64,000 nucleotides of DNA from Corynebacterium terpenotabidum Y-11 (GTDB taxonomy: Bacteria; Actinomycetota; Actinomycetes; Mycobacteriales; Mycobacteriaceae). Position numbers and translations under genes: made by a program. The notes under the pieces are model-generated. The model saw only the letters and a list, made by a program, of their open reading frames with translations, did not search any database and was not told the DNA's origin. This document shows, piece after piece, positions 18,159 to 27,057 of the stretch; within the stretch, counting starts at the first letter, position 1, and each line of letters opens with the position of its first letter. Location: contig NC_021663.1 of the NCBI RefSeq assembly GCF_000418365.1, forward strand, positions 2,542,001-2,606,000, in the 5' to 3' direction.

Positions 18159-19120
18159 CGCGATCCTGGCAGTCCGGTCGCCGCGACGATCCCCGACACG
18201 AGCTGCACCGCAGTGGCGTAGGCGTCCTCGACCGTGCGGTACCGGCCTGCCAGGGTCAGCCGGTGCGGCAGCACGGTCGATGCAAGTGCCGCCACATCGT
18301 CCGGGATGACGTAGGGCCGACCCTGCACCGCCGCCCGGGCGCGTGCGGCCCGGATGAGGTGCAGTGTGGCCCGCGGGCTGGCGCCCAGGGCGATGTCCGG
18401 GTGGTTCCGGGTCGCCGCGACAATATCGACGGTGTAGCGGGCCACCGGGTCACCGACCTCAACGGCGCGGACGACCTGCTGCGCGGCGAGGACGTCAGCG
18501 ACACTGACGACCGGGCGGATCTCGTCCTCGGGGCGGCGTCCGCCCTGGGACAGCACCATCTCCACCTCGGCGTCCTTCCCCGGATAGCCCAGCGAGATCC
18601 GGGTCATGAACCGGTCGCGCTGTGCCTCAGGCAGCGGGAACGTACCCGCCATGTCCTGCGGGTTCTGGGTGGCCACGACCACGAACAGGTCAGGCAGAGC
18701 GTGGGTGACCCCGTCGACGGTGACACTGCGCTCCGCCATCGCCTCCAACATGGCGGACTGGGTGCGTGGCGTTGCCCGGTTGATCTCGTCGGCGACGATG
18801 ACATTGGTGAACACCGGGCCGGGGTGGAAGCGGAAGGCATGGGCGTCCTCGTCATAGACGGTGACACCGGTGACGTCGGTGGGCAGCATGTCCGAGGTGA
18901 ACTGGATACGCCGGACCCCTGCGCCCACCGAACCGGCTAGTGCGGTGGCCAGCGTCGTCTTGCCGACGCCGGGAACGTCCTCGAAGAGCATGTGGCCGCC
19001 GGCGAGCATGGTGGTCACCGCGGCGTCGATCGCCGCAGACTTGCCGCGCAGGACCTGGGAGAGACTGGTGTGCAGCGTCGCGGCGAGATCCCGGACCCGG
19101 GCGATGTCAGTAGTCGTCAT
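18155..19120 (-). CDS. MoxR-family AAA+ ATPase
   Basis: A 321-residue cytosolic AAA+ chaperone-type ATPase. Walker A is GVGKTTLATAL (about residues 50-60), Walker B IVADEINRA, sensor 1 VVATQNP and the arginine-finger region RDRFMTRISLGYPG, with the MoxR-specific RIQFTSDMLPTDVTG insert. The C-terminal lid covers the last 90 residues. It starts 6 bases after the end of uraH on the same strand, so it may also be read from the purine operon, although it belongs functionally with the overlapping DUF58 and transglutaminase genes. Confidence 0.92.
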   Translation of the reverse strand: MTTTDIARVRDLAATLHTSLSQVLRGKSAAIDAAVTTMLAGGHMLFEDVPGVGKTTLATALAGSVGAGVRRIQFTSDMLPTDVTGVTVYDEDAHAFRFHPGPVFTNVIVADEINRATPRTQSAMLEAMAERSVTVDGVTHALPDLFVVVATQNPQDMAGTFPLPEAQRDRFMTRISLGYPGKDAEVEMVLSQGGRRPEDEIRPVVSVADVLAAQQVVRAVEVGDPVARYTVDIVAATRNHPDIALGASPRATLHLIRAARARAAVQGRPYVIPDDVAALASTVLPHRLTLAGRYRTVEDAYATAVQLVSGIVAATGLPGSR

Positions 19121-19126
19121 CGGCGA

Positions 19127-19498
19127 TCAACTGCCACGGTAAGTGGAGTAGCCGAACGGGTTGAGCAGCAGCGGAATATGCAGGTGCGTCGGAGCTGCCG
19201 GATTCACCGCCGGATCCTCGACGGTGAAGGTGATATCCACCCACGGGTAGAGGGTGTCAGTGTCCTGCGCGGCAAGGAAGGCACCGGTGTGGAACCGCAG
19301 CCGGTAGGTGCCCGGCTCCGGAGAGAGGGCGAAACGGTGGCGTCCGTCGGCGTCGGTCGTGGCGGACTCCAGCACCGTCGGCACAGCGCTGATCTCCGCT
19401 CCGGCCCCGTCGACGGCGAGGGACACCAGCTCGACCAGCAGCCCTTCAGCGGGCAACCCGGTGGTGGTGTTGAGACAGTGGGTGGACAGGCTCATCAT
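19127..19498 (-). CDS. uraH: 5-hydroxyisourate hydrolase (transthyretin-like)
   Basis: Hydrolyses 5-hydroxyisourate to OHCU, the second step after urate oxidation. The 123-residue chain has the family marks: N-terminal LSTHCLNTTTG with its catalytic His, a central HRFAL strand, and the C-terminal tetrapeptide YRGS that distinguishes HIU hydrolases from transthyretins. No secretion or peroxisomal signal is present, so it is cytosolic. Start is at ATG 19498 or the adjacent ATG 19495. It lies 22 bases after uraD and 6 bases before moxR. Confidence 0.95.
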   Translation of the reverse strand: MMSLSTHCLNTTTGLPAEGLLVELVSLAVDGAGAEISAVPTVLESATTDADGRHRFALSPEPGTYRLRFHTGAFLAAQDTDTLYPWVDITFTVEDPAVNPAAPTHLHIPLLLNPFGYSTYRGS

Positions 19499-19520
19499 CG
19501 TTCTCCTGGAGTTCAGTCGG

Positions 19521-19997
19521 TCAGTTCACGGCGCCGCGCAGGCGCAGCTGGTTGATGGCGTCGAGCTGGCCGATGCTGAACTGCCATTCCTCCGCCGGAT
19601 CGACGGTCAGTCGACGCTCCAGCTCGGCACGGATCTCGGCGCTCGACCGACCGGCGGCGCGGATGAGGAAGTTCCAGCCGAAGTGCTCACGGTAGGTCGG
19701 CTGCAGCGCGCGCACCGCATCCAGGTCGGCGGACTCGGTCGCCCCGGCCTGTTCAGACGCAGACCGGGACCCGGCAGCCACCGTCCCGCCAATCGGCGGG
19801 TGGGCGTTGACCGCCTCGAGGACCTCGGCGTCACTCTGCTCCGCCAGCAGGGAGGACGCCGCGGCGCACAGATCGTCGACCGAGGCGAAGGGGCGGGCGT
19901 CCGCCACGGCGGCAGCCAACGGTGCCGAACCGAAGAGGCTCTCCAGTTCCGCCACGACCGCATCCGCCGCGGCGGCGTTGAGTTCGTCGAGTGTCAT
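19521..19997 (-). CDS. uraD: 2-oxo-4-hydroxy-4-carboxy-5-ureidoimidazoline decarboxylase
   Basis: Decarboxylates OHCU to S-allantoin. The 158-residue all-helical protein has the family motif NAHPPIGG with the catalytic His, and FGWNFLIRAAGRSSAEIRAE as the C-terminal signature helix (in well-studied members it reads F.FVI...G). Length fits single-domain bacterial OHCU decarboxylases. It follows guaD by 14 bases and precedes uraH by 22, in one operon. Together with uraH this predicts that the cell makes 5-hydroxyisourate even though no uricase gene is visible here. Confidence 0.93.
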   Translation of the reverse strand: MTLDELNAAAADAVVAELESLFGSAPLAAAVADARPFASVDDLCAAASSLLAEQSDAEVLEAVNAHPPIGGTVAAGSRSASEQAGATESADLDAVRALQPTYREHFGWNFLIRAAGRSSAEIRAELERRLTVDPAEEWQFSIGQLDAINQLRLRGAVN

Positions 19998-20011
19998 GGA
20001 GGCAATGGTAA

Positions 20012-21322
20012 TCAGTCGACGGATACTCCGTCGGCTGTGGCCCCGTTGACGGCGCCGTTGATGACCACCTGGTGGACCGTGCGGTCATCCCCAAGGATCA
20101 TCACCGCGAACAACAGCTCCTCGGTGGAGTCGCACTGCTGCGCCCGGTACGCGAGGGTCGGCGAGGTCGACGGGTCGAGGACGACGAGGTCGGCGTCCTT
20201 CCCCGGCTCCAGACTGCCGGCCCGGGCGTCCACGCCGAGGGCACGCGCCCCGCCGAGCGTGGAGTAGTACAACAGCTCCGCGGCGGACAGCGGGGCGCCC
20301 GACAGCCGGGAGATCTTGTACGCCTCCCCCGCCGTCACCAGCGGCGACAGGGAGGTACCGGCACCGATGTCGGACCCGAAGCCGATCCGGACACCCGGCG
20401 CGGTCGCCAGGGAGGAGGCCAGCGGGAACAGCCCGGACCCGAGGAACTCATTGGAGGTCGGGCAGTGCGCCAGGGACGCCCCCGCCTCACCCAGCCGGAC
20501 CAGCTCCCGGTCGGTGAGGTGCAGGGCATGGCCGAAGACGCCACGCTCACGGACCAGCCCGACCCGGTCGTAGACGTCGGTGTAGTCGCGGGCGGCGGGG
20601 AACAGCTCATGCACCCAGTCAATCTCCGCGTGGTTCTCCGAGAGGTGGGTCTGGATGACAACGTCGGGGTGGTCGGCGGCGAGTTCGCCGAGGGCGGCGA
20701 GCTGTGCGTCCGAGGAGGTCGGAGCGAACCGCGGAGTGATCGCGTACTCCAGCCGGTCGACCCCGTGCCACCGGTTGAGCAGGTCCGCGCTCTGTGCGAC
20801 GGCGGTCTCCGGGGTGTCCAGCAGTTCGGCCGGGGCGTTGCGGTCCATGCACATCTTGCCGGTGATGATCCGCAGGCCCCGGGCCCGGGCGGCGGTGAAC
20901 AGGGCGTCCACGCTGTGGGCGTGGACGGTGGAGAACACCAGTGCGGTGGTCACACCGTGGGTGACGAGCTGGCCGGTGAACTCCTCGGCAACGGCCGTGG
21001 CGTGGGCGAGGTCAGCGAACCGGGCCTCGGCAGGGAAGGTGTACTTCTCCAGCCAGTCCAGTAGCTGCTCGCCGGGCGAGGCGATCATCCCGGTCTGCGG
21101 GTAGTGCACGTGGCAGTCGACGAGGCCGGGGATGATGAGCCGGTCACCGTGGTCGGTGACCGTGGCCTCCGGGAACTGTTCGGTCAGGGCGGACGCCTCC
21201 CCCACCGCGGTGATGGTGGTACCCTCGACGGCGACGGCACCGTGGGGCAGGTCGAGAAGCGCGGTGGGGTCGGGGGTCACGCCGGATTTCGGTGTGAGGA
21301 CATGCCCGAGGTGGATGTGCAT
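20012..21322 (-). CDS. guaD: guanine deaminase
   Basis: Converts guanine to xanthine and ammonia. The 436-residue amidohydrolase has the zinc ligands and substrate loops of the ATZ/TRZ-like guanine deaminases: PGLVDCHVHYPQTGM, the ITPRFAPTSSDAQL loop, VIQTHLSEN, AHCPTSNEFLGSGLFPL and GFGSDIGAGTSLSPL. It lies between the oxygenase reductase (18 bases upstream) and uraD (14 bases downstream), which places it at the entry of the purine route. An 8-oxoguanine deaminase role is less likely given the typical guanine-deaminase loops. Confidence 0.93.
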   Translation of the reverse strand: MHIHLGHVLTPKSGVTPDPTALLDLPHGAVAVEGTTITAVGEASALTEQFPEATVTDHGDRLIIPGLVDCHVHYPQTGMIASPGEQLLDWLEKYTFPAEARFADLAHATAVAEEFTGQLVTHGVTTALVFSTVHAHSVDALFTAARARGLRIITGKMCMDRNAPAELLDTPETAVAQSADLLNRWHGVDRLEYAITPRFAPTSSDAQLAALGELAADHPDVVIQTHLSENHAEIDWVHELFPAARDYTDVYDRVGLVRERGVFGHALHLTDRELVRLGEAGASLAHCPTSNEFLGSGLFPLASSLATAPGVRIGFGSDIGAGTSLSPLVTAGEAYKISRLSGAPLSAAELLYYSTLGGARALGVDARAGSLEPGKDADLVVLDPSTSPTLAYRAQQCDSTEELLFAVMILGDDRTVHQVVINGAVNGATADGVSVD

Positions 21323-21340
21323 GTGGCTACTCCTGTGGGG

Positions 21341-22339
21341 TCAGAGGTCGAGGGTGAGCGACGGGGTCAGTGAACGGGAACAGCACAGGGTGATCTGCGT
21401 ATTCGACGCATGCTCGGTCGGGGACTGGACGTCGTCGCGGTGGTCCGGCACACCGTCGACCACGCCGGTGAGGCAGGCGCCGCACATCCCCGCCTCACAG
21501 GACAGTTCGATGTCCACACCATTGTCCGTCAGGACATCGGCGATGGACATGTCCTCCGGCACCGGGAACGTCGCTCCGGTGGACGCCAGGCGGACCTCGA
21601 AGGCACCGTCGGTAGCGGATGCCGCAGCGGACGCCGCAGACGGGGCGAAGCGTTCGACACGGACCGCCTCCTCCGGCCATCCGTCGGCCGCGGCCAGTTC
21701 GACCGCCCGGTCGATAAACCCGCCGGGGCCGCAGATATACAGCTGGTCCCCGGGGATGTACCCGGTGGGCAGCCCGGTGGCGGTACGCACCGAGTCCCCG
21801 TCGACGCTGAGATGCTCGACGGCACCGCTGACGTGGCCCCGCAGCGGCACGTCCTCAGCGGTCGAGGCATAGACGTGCAGTTCCCGGGGGCGGCCCACCG
21901 CATCGCAGGCAGCGGCCATCGCGGCCAGGGGGGTGATGCCGATACCGCCGGCGAGCAGGACGACGCGGCCGGGGGTGTCCTCCAACGGGAAGTGGTTGCG
22001 GGGACCGGTGATCTCCAGGATGTGCCCCACGCGGAGCTGTTCATGGATGACCGTGGAGCCGCCACGCCCGTCATGGTCATGCTTTACCGCGATGAACCAG
22101 CGGGTGGTGGCATCCGGTGCGGTGGGATCGCCGAGCAGCGAGTACTGGCGGATCACCGGGCCGAGGTGCAGATCCACATGGGCGCCGGCGGTGAACGCCG
22201 GGAAGGTCGCGTCCGGGTCGGCGGGGGCGAGCTCAATGAGCAGGACATCGGTACCTGCCCGGGACATGGATTCGACGACGGCGAGCATCGTCGGGGTATG
22301 GGTGGTGGTGCGGGTGGTGGTGCTGGTGCGAGTGGTCAT
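21341..22339 (-). CDS. PDR/VanB-type ferredoxin-NAD(P)H reductase of the Rieske oxygenase (HpxE-like)
   Basis: A 332-residue phthalate dioxygenase reductase-type electron carrier. The order is a flavin-binding barrel (RQYSLLGD), an NAD(P)H domain (LLAGGIGITPLAAMA, YICGPGGFIDRA), and a C-terminal plant-type [2Fe-2S] domain with SCEAGMCGACLTG and a last ligand in TLCCSRS. It begins 14 bases after the Rieske gene and precedes guaD. In Klebsiella, the Rieske pair HpxDE of the hpx system is held to oxidise hypoxanthine in place of a molybdenum xanthine dehydrogenase; the neighbours here argue for the same role. The threonine-rich first 15 residues are probably disordered. Confidence 0.85.
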   Translation of the reverse strand: MTTRTSTTTRTTTHTPTMLAVVESMSRAGTDVLLIELAPADPDATFPAFTAGAHVDLHLGPVIRQYSLLGDPTAPDATTRWFIAVKHDHDGRGGSTVIHEQLRVGHILEITGPRNHFPLEDTPGRVVLLAGGIGITPLAAMAAACDAVGRPRELHVYASTAEDVPLRGHVSGAVEHLSVDGDSVRTATGLPTGYIPGDQLYICGPGGFIDRAVELAAADGWPEEAVRVERFAPSAASAAASATDGAFEVRLASTGATFPVPEDMSIADVLTDNGVDIELSCEAGMCGACLTGVVDGVPDHRDDVQSPTEHASNTQITLCCSRSLTPSLTLDL

Positions 22340-22353
22340 GGCGTCCTCCCCCC

Positions 22354-23568
22354 TTAAGCCGTGAAGAACTGCGACAGGCCGAGTCCGCGCAGTGCACGGC
22401 GGTAGGCGATGGACGAACGGTCCGCGGGAATATGGACCTCCAGCATCGGGTCGAGCGGCAGATTCTCCGGCTTCTGTGCCTCCACCATCTCCCGGTCCTC
22501 ATCGAAGACCTGGAGGTTGAAATCATAGACATCCTGCACCGGCTGGTCGGTGTCGAAGTTGCGGACGCGGGCGTCGAACAGACGGGTCTTCGTCGCCGAG
22601 ACCGGGCTCGCCGCATTCATCATCGCCAGATGCGCCCCACCGGGGAAAGTCACGTCGAGGGTCGCGATGAAGGGGACGTGGAGCCGGAACCGTCGCAGCC
22701 ACATGAAGCCCTCGGGGACGGCGTCCCAGACCTCCTGACTCGCATCGTGCGGGATATTCGGCATCGATGACCGGTAGTCGGCGATGAAGCCGTCGTCGGT
22801 GACTTCGGGGGTGTACTCGGGCACGACCGGGTTATCCGCCAGCGCGAACGACTTGTCATGCACGAAGGCGAAGTGGGCGACATCGAGGAAACCCTCGACC
22901 TGGCGCCCGGCAAAGGCCTCGACGTCGATACCGGGGCAGTTGATCTGCTGGTAGCCCTCCTCGTCCCAGTGCGGCACCGGAGGGATGTCGGTGGGGGTGT
23001 CGACGCCGGGCACGTCCCCGGGCTTCGCGGCGAGGTTCGTCCAGACCAGACCGTAGCGCTCGACGGCACCGTAGGCAGGCAGGTGCATCCGCTCGGGGAT
23101 CTTCGCGGTGGGGTGGGCGGGGATCTCGGTGCAGCGTCCGGCCGCCCCGAAACGGAGGCCGTGGTAGGGGCACTTGATGCCCTTCCCGTCGTGCTGGTCC
23201 TCGCCGAGGCTGAGCATCATGCCACGGTGGGTGCACAGATTGTCGGCGACGGTGATCTCACCGTTGACGCGGTAGACGACGAGCTGCTTGTCGAGCAGGG
23301 TGACGCCGAACGGTCCTTCGGTGATCTCGGTGGAGTAGGCGACCGGGTACCAGAACCGGGCGATGATCTGCCAGTCGGCGGGATCGAAGGTGAGCTTGCG
23401 GGGCAACGGCAGATCGCCGTCGGCCGGAATGTACCCGGAGTCCGGAGCGGGGCGTCCGGCATTGCTGTTGCGGACGCTACGGTGTCGGCGGGTCGATGCG
23501 CCGGTGACACCGGAAACATCGGGCTGGAACGTGGGGGCGGTTGCGGTGGAGACGCTGGGTGCGCTCAT
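22354..23568 (-). CDS. Rieske non-haem iron oxygenase, likely purine-hydroxylating (HpxD-like)
   Basis: A 404-residue terminal oxygenase alpha subunit. The Rieske cluster ligands are C112, H114, C133 and H136 (LCTHRGMML and KCPYHGLRF). The mononuclear iron site shows H232 and H237 in LDVAHFAFVHDKSF with D229 as the bridging aspartate, and a third ligand candidate in FDEDREMVEAQ. It heads an operon with its reductase, guanine deaminase, OHCU decarboxylase and HIU hydrolase. By analogy with the Klebsiella hpx cluster I infer hypoxanthine and possibly xanthine oxidation; N-demethylation of methylxanthines (NdmA/B-type Rieske enzymes) is the main alternative. The first 45 residues are non-conserved. 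Confidence 0.85.
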   Translation of the reverse strand: MSAPSVSTATAPTFQPDVSGVTGASTRRHRSVRNSNAGRPAPDSGYIPADGDLPLPRKLTFDPADWQIIARFWYPVAYSTEITEGPFGVTLLDKQLVVYRVNGEITVADNLCTHRGMMLSLGEDQHDGKGIKCPYHGLRFGAAGRCTEIPAHPTAKIPERMHLPAYGAVERYGLVWTNLAAKPGDVPGVDTPTDIPPVPHWDEEGYQQINCPGIDVEAFAGRQVEGFLDVAHFAFVHDKSFALADNPVVPEYTPEVTDDGFIADYRSSMPNIPHDASQEVWDAVPEGFMWLRRFRLHVPFIATLDVTFPGGAHLAMMNAASPVSATKTRLFDARVRNFDTDQPVQDVYDFNLQVFDEDREMVEAQKPENLPLDPMLEVHIPADRSSIAYRRALRGLGLSQFFTA

Positions 23569-23821
23569 GGTGGAAGTCCTCTACTTCTACGCGGTGTACG
23601 GCACCCCGGGTGGTCGTCCCGGGGAATCTGTCGGGGAATCAGTCCCGGACTGCGCCGTGCGCGATCTGACCGCGGGTCCACCCGAGATGGTGGCCCACCA
23701 GCACCGGACGGAGCCGGGCTGCGCAGGAGGTCAGTGAGGAGAACATGACCCCATGGTGCCGACCGGTTGTTTCCGGCCCGTCACCACGGGGTCACTGTAA
23801 CGCTACATCTGAGGCTGATTC
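23569..23821. promoter_or_regulatory. upstream region of the Rieske/purine operon
   Basis: No coding sequence is evident. The minus-strand operon promoter must lie here or upstream of the permease, but I could not assign -35/-10 boxes. An AGAGGA ribosome-site-like stretch precedes the Rieske start, and a short CCCCGGG/CCCGGGG inverted repeat occurs nearby. Confidence 0.3.
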
Positions 23822-25468
23822 CTACTCGGAATCCTTCCCGGCATCGTCCACGGACTTCTGCGCCGGGGACTCCCCGGATTCCGCCCGGAATTCCTCGACC
23901 CGGTGCCGGAGCTCCTCGGCCTTCCCGGACGCTTCCCGGGCCTCCGCGGCCGCGGCACGGGCCGCCTCCTGGCGGGACTTCGCCCAGTCTGCGGCACGTC
24001 GGGAGTTATTGAGCACAACCTCGAAGGATTCGGAATCGCCGACCGGGCCGGGTTCGGTCTCGGAATGCGGCTGACCGTTCGCCAGGGCGGGGGCGAGGTG
24101 CCCACCGTTCTCCCGGTTGAGCAGCAGATTGAGGGCGATGACGACGATCGCTCCGGCGGAGATACCGGAATCGAGGATCATCCCCAGTTCATCCGGCATC
24201 TGCTCGTACAGACCCTCCTGCACGCTGGGCAGCATGGCCACGGCGATGGCCACACCGACGATAAGGGCCCGGGTCTCGTTCCAGGTCACGGTGGACAGCG
24301 TCCGGATTCCGGACGCGGCGACCATACCGAACAGGGCGACGCCAGCGCCGCCGAGGACCTCGGAGGGGATTCCGGTGGCGAGCGCACCGAACTTCGGCAG
24401 CAGGCCGAAGAGGATGAGGATGCAGCCGGCTGCGGTGACGACGAAACGGGACGCGATACGGGACAGGGCGACGAGACCGACGTTCTGGGCGAAGGCCGAG
24501 TAGGGGAAGGTGTTGAAGACGCCGCCGAGGACGGTGGCCAGACCGTCGGCACGCAGACCGTCGGACAGGGTACGGCCGTCCACCGGCTTCTTCACGACGT
24601 CGCCGATGGCGATGATGTCACCGGTGGTCTCCGTCATGATGACGAGACCCACGATGAGCATGGTGACGATCGAGGCGATCTGGAAGGACGGGGCACCGAA
24701 CTGGAACGGGGTGGGGATACCGACCCATTCGGAGGAACTGAGCTCGGACCAGTCGTTCATCCCGAGGAACTGCGCGATGATGGTGCCGAAGATGATGCCA
24801 CCGAGAACCGCCAGCGCCTTGTAGGCGGCAGGGGCGAAGCGGTGGATCACGATGACGATGATCAGGGTGATCGCCGCCATGGAGAGACCCTTGGCGGTGC
24901 CGCCCTCGGTCTCGCCCGCCTCGTTGGTGGTGGAGTTGTACACCCACCCGGCGGCGACGGACAGCAGTGACAACCCGACGACAGTGATGATCGTGCCGGT
25001 GACAAGCGGCGGGAAGTACCTCACCAGTCGTGCGAACACCGGGGCGATGAGCATCATCATCAGACCGGTGGCGATGACCGAACCGTAGATCGCCGTGACG
25101 CCGTGTTCGGAGCCGATGGAGATCATCGGTGCCACGGCGACGAAGGAGACACCCTGCATCAACGGGAGCCTGGCGCCGAAGCGCCACAGGCCGACGGACT
25201 GGATGACCGAGGCGATACCCGCGATGAAGAGGTCGGCGGCGATGAGATGGTGCAGGTCGGACGACTCAAGCTGTCCGGCATTCACCATCGCACCACCGAC
25301 GATGAGCGGCACGGCAATGGCACCGGCGTACATCGCCAACACGTGCTGCAGGCCGAGAATCAACAGCCTGGGCAGCGGTGGACGCTGGTCAACGGGGTGG
25401 ATGCCACCTGCGTCCGTAGCGGAATCCTGGTCGATCATGCCCGCAGCGGGCTTCGGCGAAACAGTCAT
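23822..25468 (-). CDS. NCS2-family purine (urate/xanthine) permease
   Basis: A 548-residue nucleobase:cation symporter-2 transporter. Family marks are LGLQHVLAMYAGAIAVPLIV in the first helix, the GARLPLMQGVSFVAVAPM stretch, the substrate-site region MTETTGDIIAIGDVVKKPV (the conserved ETTG..IA motif of the urate/xanthine branch) and NTFPYSAFAQNVGLVALS. These favour a urate or xanthine substrate over uracil. After the membrane domain there is a roughly 75-residue charged, probably coiled-coil tail (WAKSRQEAARAAAAEAREAS), longer than usual. It lies 254 bases upstream of the Rieske gene on the same strand and probably feeds the purine pathway. Confidence 0.9.
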   Translation of the reverse strand: MTVSPKPAAGMIDQDSATDAGGIHPVDQRPPLPRLLILGLQHVLAMYAGAIAVPLIVGGAMVNAGQLESSDLHHLIAADLFIAGIASVIQSVGLWRFGARLPLMQGVSFVAVAPMISIGSEHGVTAIYGSVIATGLMMMLIAPVFARLVRYFPPLVTGTIITVVGLSLLSVAAGWVYNSTTNEAGETEGGTAKGLSMAAITLIIVIVIHRFAPAAYKALAVLGGIIFGTIIAQFLGMNDWSELSSSEWVGIPTPFQFGAPSFQIASIVTMLIVGLVIMTETTGDIIAIGDVVKKPVDGRTLSDGLRADGLATVLGGVFNTFPYSAFAQNVGLVALSRIASRFVVTAAGCILILFGLLPKFGALATGIPSEVLGGAGVALFGMVAASGIRTLSTVTWNETRALIVGVAIAVAMLPSVQEGLYEQMPDELGMILDSGISAGAIVVIALNLLLNRENGGHLAPALANGQPHSETEPGPVGDSESFEVVLNNSRRAADWAKSRQEAARAAAAEAREASGKAEELRHRVEEFRAESGESPAQKSVDDAGKDSE

Positions 25469-25623
25469 GCTGCCGAGTGTCGCTCTGCCCTGTTTCCGGA
25501 AGATGACGGGGGATTGACAAGTGCTTTCCTGTGGCGGAGAACACTCTGAGCCCGCGCCGGACAGCCACTCCTCTTATCGCCACACATCACACGCCACACA
25601 CCACGCGGCCAAGACGAGGGGAA

Positions 25624-25681
25624 CGCCATCCAGTTGGGTCGCTGTGCCGGAGAAATCGACACAACCGGATGGCGTTTCTCC
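25624..25681. repeat. hairpin repeat, left of DUF559-like gene
   Basis: Arms 25624-25636 and 25662-25674 (13 bp, one mismatch) form a hairpin. Its right side, AACCGGATGGCGTTTCTCC at 25663-25681, is the exact reverse complement of 27058-27076 on the other side of the gene. A further GATGGCG follows at 25688. Confidence 0.75.
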
Positions 25682-25694
25682 CGACCTGATGGCG

Positions 25695-26963
25695 CTACTG
25701 CCGCAGGGCTTCATCGATCTCCTCCCGGAGCGACGTCACCGCGTCCGCATCCGCAAGTGCGCCGGCGGTAATACGCAGCACACGCTTCCCGTCACGCTGC
25801 ATCGTCCGCCACACCGTCGAATCATGGTCCCGCTGTCCACGCTGCAGATGATGCACTCCGTCGTAGAAGAGGAACAGACCCCGGTCCTCCCACCCCACAT
25901 CCGCCACCGTGAGCAGTCGGTCACCGTCCCCCTCCCAGATCGGAATCTGACTACGCAATCCCGGCGCCAGGTCACTGACCACCAGGCGGAGCAGCGTCTC
26001 CGGCGGAGATTCCGCGCCGCCGTCGGTATATCCGAGCACCGCAGCGGCGAACGACGCGTCCGCCCCGCCCGGGACCAGCAGGTCAGCAGGATCCTCCGGT
26101 GCCAGGGGCCCCAATGCCTGACGCAGAGCATCACTGACCTGCACACCACGAATGAACTGCGGGCTGAGGAACGGGCGGACGCTCCGCAGGTCGGGCACCC
26201 GCCACCTCCTGGTCCGGGCCGTGTCCGGCGTACTCACCGTCTTCAACATCATGGACAAGGAGGTGGCCGGAGAGGTGATCGTGAGTGGCTCGACCAGTCC
26301 GGTGATCCGGTAGCCGCCTTCGCGGTATCGGCCGAGCCTCCGGGTCGGGGTGAGGAGGATATGTCCGGGCGCTCCTGACCTGCGGGTCCCTGTCGAAGCG
26401 AAGAACTCCAGGGGCTCCTCGTCGACGAAGTACTTCATACCGAAGATCGACCCCGCTGCGAACCCGGTGCCGATCCTGCCCGGGTGCCGGAGCAGGTGGG
26501 CGATGGTGAGCGTCCCCGGGTGAACCCGTCGTTCCCGCCGGTACCCGGACTCTGCGAGTTCGGGGAGCAACTGGTCATTGGGGACGTACATCCCGTAGTC
26601 GACCAGGCAGTAGTTGTCGCGGATACCGGCCCTGGTCACCTTGTTGCGCAGGAGTTCAGCCCGCGTCAACGGTCGGAGGTTGGGCGTACCTGTACCGCGC
26701 CCCTTCCGCTGTTTCTCCACCTGTCGGAGGAACCAGGCTGTCGGTCGGCACTCGACGACAGGTGGGAGAAGGAGGTTACGGGACTGGTGCGCGGCCGAGT
26801 CAGGGACCGGGTCAGGGACCGGCTGCGCGGCCTGGTGCGCGGCCTGGTCAGGCGACCGGTCCGCAAACTGGTCGGCCTCTGCGTCGCGGTGCCGGTCTGA
26901 TGTCTGGTGCTGTTCTGGTGTCTGGTCGCGGGTCCCAGCCCCCGACTCTCCCCCGATAGTCAT
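25695..26963 (-). CDS. DUF559/AbiEi-like predicted endonuclease-fold protein
   Basis: A 422-residue protein of the actinobacterial DUF559-type (Vsr/AbiEi-related) group. After a low-complexity, Gln/Asp/Pro-rich N-terminus (about residues 10-65), a winged-helix-like segment (TRAELLRNKVTRAGI) leads to a central beta domain. The C-terminal 90 residues look like a PD-(D/E)XK fold: PPETLLRLVVSDL (acidic residue), LLTVADVGWEDRGLFLFYDG (D...E/D pair) and HHLQRGQRDHDS, with RVLRITAGAL closing. Members are often called type IV toxin-antitoxin or restriction-like proteins, but no activity is proven. It is a single gene bracketed by inverted hairpin repeats. ATG 26963 is chosen over TTG 26975. Confidence 0.65.
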   Translation of the reverse strand: MTIGGESGAGTRDQTPEQHQTSDRHRDAEADQFADRSPDQAAHQAAQPVPDPVPDSAAHQSRNLLLPPVVECRPTAWFLRQVEKQRKGRGTGTPNLRPLTRAELLRNKVTRAGIRDNYCLVDYGMYVPNDQLLPELAESGYRRERRVHPGTLTIAHLLRHPGRIGTGFAAGSIFGMKYFVDEEPLEFFASTGTRRSGAPGHILLTPTRRLGRYREGGYRITGLVEPLTITSPATSLSMMLKTVSTPDTARTRRWRVPDLRSVRPFLSPQFIRGVQVSDALRQALGPLAPEDPADLLVPGGADASFAAAVLGYTDGGAESPPETLLRLVVSDLAPGLRSQIPIWEGDGDRLLTVADVGWEDRGLFLFYDGVHHLQRGQRDHDSTVWRTMQRDGKRVLRITAGALADADAVTSLREEIDEALRQ

Positions 26964-27057
26964 GATGACAGTCAACTACACCGCAGTCGTCCTGTCACGG
27001 GTACAGGAGATACCGGGCCGCGAACCGTCGAGGCCTAGCGAACGTGCCATCAGGTAA

